From assembly GCA_019120115.1 (NCBI GenBank), contig DWVS01000050.1:1-6906 (forward strand): DNA of 6,906 nucleotides, given 5' to 3'. The position numbers were made by a program, and so were the translations under genes. Origin of the DNA: Eisenbergiella intestinigallinarum (GTDB lineage Bacteria > Bacillota > Clostridia > Lachnospirales > Lachnospiraceae). The notes under the pieces were generated by a model. It saw only the letters and a program-made list of their open reading frames with translations. It was not told where the DNA came from and did not search any database. Positions 1-5,760 of the stretch are shown in pieces (within the stretch, counting starts at the first letter, position 1; each line of letters starts with the position of its first letter).

Positions 1-915
1 TCCGCCGTTCCATATTTCTGCGGCAGTATATTGCATTTCTCTGTAGTCCAGCCGAAACATACGTCCCGCAACCGGCTCCTGTCTGTATTCCGGTTTTATA
101 TAAGATAACAGAGCATACAGGCGGTGCAGGCTTTCCGTCTGCAGCTTCACGTCGTCATCCATCAGAATCACGTGGGAGGTTCCATACCGGTCTTTCTCCT
201 TTGCCGATTCTTCCATCCCTCTGGAAAAGCCGCCGGAACCTCCGGTGTTTTCATTCGGATACACCCTGATTCCCGGTCCATAGGAATCGGCAAGCTCTCC
301 GGCGTTGTCCACGATGCGCACAACAAAACCGTTTTCCCGCGCAAGCTTCTGAAGCGCAGGATCCATGGTTATCTTTTTCAAATTTTCTTCCAGCCAGCCC
401 TTTCTCCTGTAGCTGCAGATTACCAGGGAAAAGCTGACTCTGTTATCCGGCCGGTCCTCTGTAAAAAATGCTGCCTGATGCAGACAGGTTGCCGTTTCTG
501 CTTTCACAAGGAAATACAGCATTCCTCTGCGGATTTCTTTCGGCAGCTCTATTTGAAGGGTTGTCATTTCCGGATGCGTCGGACTTTTCCGGTCTCCATA
601 TCCATATCTGACCTCCCTGATTTCCTTTCTGTTATTCTGCCCCTGATGAATCAGGATTATTGTTCCTTTTCCTTCGATCCGGCAAAGAAAATGGATTTTT
701 TGAACCGTGGTATATTTTTTCCATGCTCCCACGTCCAGCATGTTCATGTAGGTGTTGGAAACAAGCTCCTGCCCCGCTTTCAGTCTTACGCAGCAGCAGT
801 CTGTCTGGAATTCTTCGGAACTTCTGTAGTAGATTCCCGGATTGCTGCAAATTGCATCCGGAACAAGACAATTCTGTAAGATCAATGACGTTCTCAGCAT
901 TTCCTGGTCTGACAA
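1..915 (-). CDS. GlfT2-like family 2 glycosyltransferase (partial, N-terminal part)
   Basis: The first 305 codons are present and the gene continues past the left edge. Residues about 1-155 form a beta-rich N-terminal domain like that of mycobacterial galactofuranosyltransferase GlfT2, including SNTYMNMLDVGAWKKYTTV (53-71). The GT-A catalytic domain begins at about 160 with SLVICSYRR (163-171). It shows IVDNAG, the donor-site block NTGGSGGFSRGM (223-234), and the metal-binding MDDD (252-255) in VILMDDDV. GRMFRLD and AAEIWNGG match the region that follows in GlfT2. GlfT2 adds galactofuranose from UDP-Galf to a lipid-linked galactan in the cytoplasm. The sugar used here could differ, and no UDP-galactopyranose mutase gene is in the window. 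The start is TTG with AAAGGA upstream; ATG at 900 is the alternative. Three Cys in a row (40-42) are encoded by a short triplet repeat. As family members reach some 500-650 residues, about half the gene is probably missing. Confidence 0.88.
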   Translation of the reverse strand, partial: MSDQEMLRTSLILQNCLVPDAICSNPGIYYRSSEEFQTDCCCVRLKAGQELVSNTYMNMLDVGAWKKYTTVQKIHFLCRIEGKGTIILIHQGQNNRKEIREVRYGYGDRKSPTHPEMTTLQIELPKEIRRGMLYFLVKAETATCLHQAAFFTEDRPDNRVSFSLVICSYRRKGWLEENLKKITMDPALQKLARENGFVVRIVDNAGELADSYGPGIRVYPNENTGGSGGFSRGMEESAKEKDRYGTSHVILMDDDVKLQTESLHRLYALLSYIKPEYRQEPVAGRMFRLDYREMQYTAAEIWNGG

Positions 916-922
916 GGCGTTT

Positions 923-928
923 TCCTTT
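923..928 (-). promoter_or_regulatory. ribosome binding site supporting a TTG start
   Basis: AAAGGA lies about seven bases before TTG (913-915). The first in-frame ATG (898-900) has AGGAA directly touching it, too close to work, so TTG is preferred. An in-frame TGA at 928-930 rules out any earlier start. Confidence 0.6.
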
Positions 929-952
929 CAAATTTCCTTTTTATGGAATATG

Positions 953-979
953 CTGACTCCCGGCAATGCCGGGAATCAG
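953..979 (-). terminator. GC-rich stem-loop between the secreted-protein gene and the glycosyltransferase gene
   Basis: The minus-strand RNA CUGAUUCCCGGC pairs with GCCGGGAGUCAG around the loop AUU: 12 pairs, including one G-U. This is a strong hairpin, but the sequence after it (CAUAUUCCAUAAAAAGG) has no T-run, so intrinsic termination would be partial. It may separate expression of the abundant secreted protein from the downstream transferase, or protect the 3' end of the upstream message. Confidence 0.45.
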
Positions 980-1000
980 TCATCCATTGAAACCACACCA

Positions 1001-1020
1001 TGTTAGTTACGTAACTGATA
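1001..1020. repeat. inverted repeat with perfect 12-base core AGTTACGTAACT
   Basis: Positions 1005-1016 are a perfect palindrome. Pairing extends imperfectly to 1001-1020 (eight of ten pairs). It sits just after the stop of the secreted-protein gene and about 90 bases before the glycosyltransferase start. It could be a protein-binding site or a minor RNA hairpin. Confidence 0.4.
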
Positions 1021-1023
1021 GGA

Positions 1024-1716
1024 TCAGGTTCTGGGAGATGCTGCCGCTGCAGCGGAGACGGTCGTGGAGGGAGTTCCCTGCGCCACAACGAAGGTAACGT
1101 TTACGGCTCCGCCAAAGGCAGGAAGCGCGATCGCGATGGTTCCGTTAATGATAACAACGGGTACTGCCACCCAGGTCCCATCCGCTCTCTGGTACAGAGC
1201 CTGAACAGTCTCGCCCTCATTCAGAGCAGCGCCTCCGAGAATATCACTCAGAACAAACGCTGCGGAAATGGAGCCGTTCTGGGATACCGCCTCTCCGGAA
1301 GCAGTCATCAGGCCGATGGTCATATTGTTTACAATATTCAGATTTCCGCTGGCATCCGTCAGGGACAGAGCTCCCTGGCCGGTGAAGTTCATAACACGCA
1401 TATCGCTGGAGGCAAGAGCTGCCACCAGAGAGGCTGCTGCTGCCTGTGCCTGCTCTGCGGTGGAAGGCGCACTTACTACGGCAACTGCGGATGCATCAAT
1501 GGTCTGACCGCCTGCGGTCACAAAGGTGGTTCCGGGCAGAGTCGCCGTCTGCTGGCCGGAAAGGCTCACGGCCTGGCCGTTTCCTCCGATGGAAGAACTT
1601 ACTACCACCTGCTGTACGGTTTCGGTTGTAATGGACGGGCTGGGTGCCGCCATTGCAGTCGTACCCATAGCGAGGGTCATAACTGCGGAAAGAACGATTG
1701 CCATTCTCTTTTTCAT
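1024..1716 (-). CDS. small secreted acidic protein of unknown function
   Basis: This 230-residue protein has a classical signal peptide: MKKR, a hydrophobic core and a probable cut after AMA at residue 23. I do not recognise a family. The mature chain is rich in Ala, Val, Ser, Thr and Gly and contains no Cys, Lys or His. It has about ten acidic residues and three Arg, so its pI should be very low. There is a Thr/Ser/Gln/Val-rich N-terminal part, an Ala-rich probable helix (about 87-103), and a beta-like C-terminal part with YQRADGTWVAVPV (175-187) and NGTIAIALP, resembling the strand pattern of Ig-like repeats in Clostridia surface proteins. No lipobox, LPXTG sorting signal or C-terminal membrane anchor is present, so it is either released or held non-covalently. 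AAAGGGG lies about 11 bases before the ATG. A link to the glycan made by this locus is inferred only from position. Confidence 0.85.
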   Translation of the reverse strand: MKKRMAIVLSAVMTLAMGTTAMAAPSPSITTETVQQVVVSSSIGGNGQAVSLSGQQTATLPGTTFVTAGGQTIDASAVAVVSAPSTAEQAQAAAASLVAALASSDMRVMNFTGQGALSLTDASGNLNIVNNMTIGLMTASGEAVSQNGSISAAFVLSDILGGAALNEGETVQALYQRADGTWVAVPVVIINGTIAIALPAFGGAVNVTFVVAQGTPSTTVSAAAAASPRT

Positions 1717-1764
1717 GTCAATCTTTTCCCCTTTCTGGAATAATGAATAGGTATGTGTGGCTTC

Positions 1765-1773
1765 TTTATATCA
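1765..1773 (-). promoter_or_regulatory. candidate extended -10 promoter for the secreted-protein gene
   Basis: TGATATAAA on the minus strand fits an extended -10 element (TGn plus a hexamer matching TATAAT at five of six). It would give a leader of about 40 bases before the ATG at 1716. No good -35 hexamer is visible at the usual distance, so the call rests on the extended -10 alone. It overlaps the 3' arm of the preceding stem-loop. Confidence 0.35.
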
Positions 1774-1797
1774 ACAGGCGGTTTCCCACACTGTTAA
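1771..1797 (-). terminator. stem-loop after the LCP gene, possible weak terminator
   Basis: On the minus strand UUAACAG pairs with CUGUUGA and GUGG pairs with CCGC around a GAAA tetraloop, with one bulged U. It starts eight bases after the LCP stop. There is no T-run, as UAUAAAG follows, so full termination is doubtful. It may reduce readthrough or stabilise the upstream message. Confidence 0.35.
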
Positions 1798-1805
1798 TAC
1801 CATCG

Positions 1806-2900
1806 TCAGTCCGTGCCTTCCGGCACTTCTTCATAAAATACCTGCAGGATCAGCTCATAGAGGGCCGTTTCATCGGGATAGAACTCCTCAAAAATCTCAC
1901 CCATCTGAACCTCTCCTTCCATAGAGTAGATGTTTTCCTCACTGAAGCTGCAGGAAACTGCTTCTCCAGCGAGGTATACCGCTTCCTGTGCGGTAATATC
2001 GGTCACCATATAAGGCGTTATGGTCTGATACAGGGTAAACGGGAGGGTCAGATCCTTTCTGACTGCGTTCCCCGTCTGTCTGATCAATGCCTGAAGATAG
2101 CTTTTTTGTCTCTCCAGCCTTGCTTCGGCACTCTGCGGCTGACTGGTATCTCTGTATCGTATAAAGGCATAGGCGTCATTTCCCATCAGGTGAACCTTCT
2201 GACCGGTTTTCCATCCGGTTTTATAACGCGCTCCGTTAATTTCAATGTCCGCTCCCGCAGCGGATTCGGGAATGATGACGTCCACTCCGCCAGCCGCGTC
2301 GTTTAAGAGAGGGATCGCTTCCATATTCAATGCACAGTAACCGTGAATCGGCAGTCCATAGAAAAGCCGGCTGACTGCGTTTACGGTGTTTTCACAGCTT
2401 TTCTCCATTCCGTCGCCGTAGGCGTGTGCCAGAGCGATCTGAGCGGTCTGTGTTCCGGCGTAGAGGCCGTTTCGGTCATAGACGGAAATTTGAGTCATGG
2501 TATCCCGGTTGATGCCGATGACACGAATTGCTTTTTCCTCCGGATCAATTACGGCCAGGAACAGGGCATCTGCCTGTCCGCCCGCATAAAGGTCCTTTGA
2601 AGCTTCCATTTCACCGCTTCTGTCAATTCCCATAAAAAGGAAGGTCATGACATCTTTTTTATATGCGTACGTTTTTCCCTGATAACGCAGTTCTCCGGCC
2701 TGAAGGCTTTCTGCCTCCTGCGTTTCTGTGGTAAAGTCCTGCATTCTTTCCGGAACTGCTTCCAGTTTTTCAGACAGCAGGGAACCGCCCTGGTAATCCA
2801 GAATCAGCCACGCGGCGATGAGGAAAATCCCCGACAGGAACAGCAGGCCGATGCAGATGCCGATTCCGGCCAGAAGCCGCTTTTTTTGTTCTTTTCTCAT
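1806..2900 (-). CDS. LytR-CpsA-Psr (LCP) family cell-wall glycan ligase
   Basis: This is a 364-residue membrane protein with a short cytoplasmic basic start (MRKEQKKR), one membrane segment at about 9-35 and an extracellular LCP domain at about 85-275. Family landmarks are present: FMGIDRSGE (89-97, D93), ADALFLAVIDP with D111, the NRDT block (131-134, R132, D133) where many members read PRDT, the GGVDVIIP strand (204-211), and the RYRD...RLERQ block with R248, R250, R261 and R264. LCP enzymes move lipid-linked glycans such as teichoic acid, capsule or arabinogalactan onto peptidoglycan, and the phosphate-binding Arg residues appear intact. A C-terminal region of about 90 residues has no motif I recognise. 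The ATG overlaps the stop of the sortase-like gene in ATGA, with only a weak Shine-Dalgarno site, which suggests translational coupling. The glycan supplied by the neighbouring exporter is the likely substrate. Confidence 0.93.
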   Translation of the reverse strand: MRKEQKKRLLAGIGICIGLLFLSGIFLIAAWLILDYQGGSLLSEKLEAVPERMQDFTTETQEAESLQAGELRYQGKTYAYKKDVMTFLFMGIDRSGEMEASKDLYAGGQADALFLAVIDPEEKAIRVIGINRDTMTQISVYDRNGLYAGTQTAQIALAHAYGDGMEKSCENTVNAVSRLFYGLPIHGYCALNMEAIPLLNDAAGGVDVIIPESAAGADIEINGARYKTGWKTGQKVHLMGNDAYAFIRYRDTSQPQSAEARLERQKSYLQALIRQTGNAVRKDLTLPFTLYQTITPYMVTDITAQEAVYLAGEAVSCSFSEENIYSMEGEVQMGEIFEEFYPDETALYELILQVFYEEVPEGTD

Positions 2901-3646
2901 TTTCGCGAAACCTGAACGGCCTGTACCAGATAGCGTCTGTCATCCTGTCCGGTCACTCCCGTGGACAGGGTGATGATTTTATCATCTGCCGTCACCCCGA
3001 TGGAACTGTCTACATAGGCATCCATGGCCCTCTGGGAAAAGACCGTTTCCAGGTAAGACGAAAAAATATCTTTGTCCCAGAAATCATAAATTTTAATCAG
3101 ATGCCGGTCATCATAATTGTAGGCAGCAAAAATCTGATAGCTTAACACCCGGTCTTCCAGGTAGATGTTGACAGTGCGGTAAGTATCAAAAAAATCTCTG
3201 TCCTGATACTGATGAAGCTGTGCAAATCTCCCGTCCACATTCCTTCCGTAAATCACGGTATTGGGATCGGAAAAATCTTTTCGGTTAAAGTATTCTGTAT
3301 AGATGCAGCCCGCATCGTCCGCTTCCTTTGATTCGTTGTGACTCAGGTAGTAATAATCATCCTCGGCGGACTGCAGAATGGGAAAGCTGATTCCTGTTCC
3401 CGGAATATCCATCCAGGCATAAATATCCGGATTGATTTCCCGCAGGGCAGCAAACTCCGGCTTTTCCTCTTCTGTCAGCCAGTCTTCCAGTCCGGAAGCG
3501 GAAGTGGAACTCTCTTTTCCTGTTTCATCCGAAATTGTCCGTCCGTTTCCGCATGCTGCGAGCAGGAATGTCAACGACGCAGCAGCCAGAAACATGTATT
3601 TTTTCCCGTATCCGGGTATCTTCCCGCTTTTTATCATTGTTCTCAC
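2897..3646 (-). CDS. sortase B-like lipoprotein lacking catalytic His and Cys (pseudosortase)
   Basis: This is a 249-residue exported protein that starts with GTG. Residues 14-32 are a lipoprotein signal: basic KK, a hydrophobic core, and the lipobox LAAC with Cys32 as the lipidation site. A Ser/Glu-rich linker follows to about residue 55. The sortase fold covers about 65-247. It matches class B in YAWMDIPGTGISFPIL (76-91), GCIYTEYFN, VIYGRN (131-136), the strand VNIYLED, and ITLSTG (225-230) before DDRRYLVQA. In active class B enzymes these sites read YGHN and LSTC, with an Arg about eight residues after the Cys. Here His is R135 (codon AGG) and Cys is G230 (codon GGA), while the Arg (R238) is kept. 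Neither change is one base away from the usual codon, so sequencing error is unlikely. Transpeptidation is therefore not expected. A binding, scaffolding or LCP-assisting role is inferred. The stop overlaps the LCP start codon. Confidence 0.88.
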   Translation of the reverse strand: MRTMIKSGKIPGYGKKYMFLAAASLTFLLAACGNGRTISDETGKESSTSASGLEDWLTEEEKPEFAALREINPDIYAWMDIPGTGISFPILQSAEDDYYYLSHNESKEADDAGCIYTEYFNRKDFSDPNTVIYGRNVDGRFAQLHQYQDRDFFDTYRTVNIYLEDRVLSYQIFAAYNYDDRHLIKIYDFWDKDIFSSYLETVFSQRAMDAYVDSSIGVTADDKIITLSTGVTGQDDRRYLVQAVQVSRK

Positions 3647-3650
3647 AGTA

Positions 3651-3656
3651 CCTCTC
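3651..3656 (-). promoter_or_regulatory. ribosome binding site supporting a GTG start
   Basis: GAGAGG ends four bases before GTG (3644-3646). The next in-frame ATG (3635-3637) would be 13 bases away, too far for this site, so GTG is the better start. Either choice leaves the signal peptide intact. Confidence 0.5.
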
Positions 3657-3686
3657 TTCTTCTGCCCGTTTTCAGTGATAACAAAT

Positions 3687-3701
3687 ACCGTTCCTTACGG
3701 T
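3687..3701 (-). other. weak stem-loop in the gap between the HAD gene and the sortase-like gene
   Basis: The 65-base gap contains ACCGT / ACGGT arms around a five-base loop, followed on the minus strand by ATTTGTT. The stem is only five pairs and the T-run is poor, so it is at best a processing or attenuation signal. I see no convincing promoter in this gap and expect readthrough transcription. Confidence 0.2.
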
Positions 3702-3711
3702 TCATGGGCCG

Positions 3712-5730
3712 TCAGGCCAGCACACACTGAATATCCTCTTTTGTCATTTTTTTCCGTTCCGATTCCATCCACAGAAAAGCCGGCGCCGCAGCGTCTCTTC
3801 CACTGATGGATGCGATATGAGAATCCACGCCGCTTTTCAGATACAGCCTGCAGAAATCCAGAATTCCCGTCTGAATCCGTTCAGCCTTCCGGGCCTCTTC
3901 ATCTGAACGTGGGGTCAGGGCCTGTATTTCCCAGTCCGGACCTGTGAAGCCCCGAAAGCCGGGGAAGGGAGAAGCCAGCAGCTTTTCCATGGCAACATTG
4001 TCTCCCTGAGCGGCATTGTGACGCTCCCATAAATCCCGGTTGTGTGCCTGAGAAAACAGGTAACTGACCAGCCTGCCTTCTGCAAGCTGCGCTTCGCTCA
4101 TATCCGGTTCCGCATTGTGCCGGGTATTGGTTCCGGCAAGAATCCCGGTGATTTCGCAGTTCAGCTTCCATACCCTGTTGACCAGAACATCCAGGGCCAT
4201 TGCGCCGCTTCCGGCCCATCCGATATCAACAGCAGCAGCGCGCGCGGCGCCGTTCAGAATTCCTTCATAGTAACGTCTGCCTTCCACAAGCTGGTTTTCA
4301 TAATGAGCGGTCACCTCGTCCCAGCGCCGGTTCATAAAGTCCTTTACCACATGCATATTTCTGTCCGTCAGCGTGTCCGTCCTCTTCAGAGACGTTTCGT
4401 TCAGTCCAGCCAGCAGATCGGAAAGCTCCATTGCCTCAAAGATCTGCTCCAGAGTGAAGCCCTGATTTCCCTTGTGAAACAGAAATCTTCGAAAAAAATC
4501 ATATTTATTGCGGCAGGCAGTCATCTTTACGGCCGCAAGTCTGGACCATAAAACGTAGCGCACTTTTCCTGCCGCATCCTCCTCCGGATATAGCAGGCGG
4601 TAAACCTGACTGAGAATATCACCGTCTCTTGCCAGGAAAAGAAGTTTTTCAATCCGGTGTTGCTGCATATAGTCATGGATAAACTGACAGTAGCCCAGCG
4701 CAAAAATACCTCCGTAAACAAATCCGCATTCATAATCTCTGTCCCGGAGCTTCAGGCCATTGTGCAGATGGGCATTTACCAGTCCCCGGTATATGCTTCC
4801 CGTAACCGGCGACATTTCCATGGCCCGGAAGGGCATTCCCGCCTCGTTCGCATTTCCGCAGAGAACGCTCTCCCATCCTGCTTTCTGCGCGTTCTCTCCG
4901 TCAGATATCCGGTTGTCCCCCACATGAACGATGTGTCCTGGACCGAGCAGCTGTCCGATTTCTGCATACAGACCGCCGTCACTTTTGGAACAGCCGTATT
5001 CACAGGAAACAAAGCAGTTTTCCAGGTTCGAAAATCCACATTTTGCAAGCATCTGCCGGATCGTTTCTGCGGGAAGATACATGTCCGAGAGAACAATGAT
5101 CCGCTTTCCTCTCTTTTGAAGCAGCCGGAACACCTCCAGCATATAGGGATTGGCAAAGCACAGACCGCTTTCCGTCTCCTGTTCCGCACGCATGCCCTCC
5201 TCCTTCGGAATTCCCGCTTCGCATTCCAGCCAGTCATAGATATCCGAAAGCGTAATCTCCCGATGTCCCTTTTCGCGCATGCAGTTTTCTCTGACGCGTT
5301 GTTCCGCTTCGATGCGCAGACGCCTGAAGTCCAGGTAAGCCAGCTTCTGCCCCACAATGTAAAACAGATCCTCCGGACTGGAAAAGGGACGAAACAGCAG
5401 GGTATCAAAAACATCAAAGGAAACGATGTCATAAGCAGAAAGCCTCTCTGCAAGCCTTTCCGGTGTTTCTTTTACGGAAAGCACGGATTCCGCGCATTTC
5501 ACCGGAAGACGTTTTGCTGTCCGGAGGTCCTGGCCGGGCGCCTTTGCGGCGCCTCTCCAGCCAATGAGCCAGCCCAGATTCAGCATGACAAGATAAAGCC
5601 AGGCCAGAGGACGCTGCCGGAGGAAAGTCTGACCGTCGCGTACCATATGATATTTTTCTCTGATTTCCGGCACCCGGTTGACCAGTGCACCGTAAACATT
5701 CATTCGGAACGTCATCAGTTCCATCTTCAT
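3712..5730 (-). CDS. HAD-superfamily hydrolase fused to a large C-terminal domain, surface-polysaccharide type
   Basis: This is a 672-residue protein. The start ATG at 5730 has AGGAG five bases upstream. Residues 1-60 hold a hydrophobic stretch (about 43-57) that could touch the membrane. Residues about 100-290 form a HAD domain with every catalytic motif: SFDVFDT (nucleophile D106, acid/base D109), LSD with S215, K249 in CSKSD, and GDNRISD with D272 and D277. A phosphatase or phosphotransfer reaction is therefore likely. Residues about 330-672 are not a family I can name. They contain LLFLARDGDIL (363-373) and VDIGWAGSGA (501-510), motifs that I recall from large HAD proteins in capsule and O-antigen loci. 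Its place between the exporter and the wall-attachment genes points to a role in making or modifying the exported glycan. The substrate is unknown. The C-terminal part might be a transferase, but I see no decisive motif. Confidence 0.85.
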   Translation of the reverse strand: MKMELMTFRMNVYGALVNRVPEIREKYHMVRDGQTFLRQRPLAWLYLVMLNLGWLIGWRGAAKAPGQDLRTAKRLPVKCAESVLSVKETPERLAERLSAYDIVSFDVFDTLLFRPFSSPEDLFYIVGQKLAYLDFRRLRIEAEQRVRENCMREKGHREITLSDIYDWLECEAGIPKEEGMRAEQETESGLCFANPYMLEVFRLLQKRGKRIIVLSDMYLPAETIRQMLAKCGFSNLENCFVSCEYGCSKSDGGLYAEIGQLLGPGHIVHVGDNRISDGENAQKAGWESVLCGNANEAGMPFRAMEMSPVTGSIYRGLVNAHLHNGLKLRDRDYECGFVYGGIFALGYCQFIHDYMQQHRIEKLLFLARDGDILSQVYRLLYPEEDAAGKVRYVLWSRLAAVKMTACRNKYDFFRRFLFHKGNQGFTLEQIFEAMELSDLLAGLNETSLKRTDTLTDRNMHVVKDFMNRRWDEVTAHYENQLVEGRRYYEGILNGAARAAAVDIGWAGSGAMALDVLVNRVWKLNCEITGILAGTNTRHNAEPDMSEAQLAEGRLVSYLFSQAHNRDLWERHNAAQGDNVAMEKLLASPFPGFRGFTGPDWEIQALTPRSDEEARKAERIQTGILDFCRLYLKSGVDSHIASISGRDAAAPAFLWMESERKKMTKEDIQCVLA

Positions 5731-5760
5731 TTTCTCTCCTGTTTTTCTCCATGTCGATTC

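Noticed and set aside
124..879. A 251-codon open frame on the plus strand
   Set aside because: It is fully antisense to the GlfT2-like gene, whose motifs are clear. Its translation has no domain pattern.
632..931. A 99-codon minus-strand frame with its own ATG near the glycosyltransferase start
   Set aside because: It is out of frame with the gene that carries the GlfT2 motifs and has a composition without domain features. It uses the upstream purine-rich site only by chance.
894..1088. A 64-codon minus-strand frame bridging the gap between the secreted-protein gene and the transferase gene
   Set aside because: It overlaps both genes in another frame, runs through the GC-rich hairpin and the palindrome, and has no plausible ribosome binding site or motif.
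1525..1539. LPGTT in the secreted protein as a possible sortase sorting signal
   Set aside because: It is at residues 60-64, far from the C-terminus, with no membrane segment or basic tail after it. The only sortase-like protein here lacks its catalytic residues.
3647..3711. Possible promoter (TGTTATCAC) before the sortase-like gene
   Set aside because: The hexamer matches the -10 consensus at only four positions and no -35 is present. Transcription from upstream is simpler.
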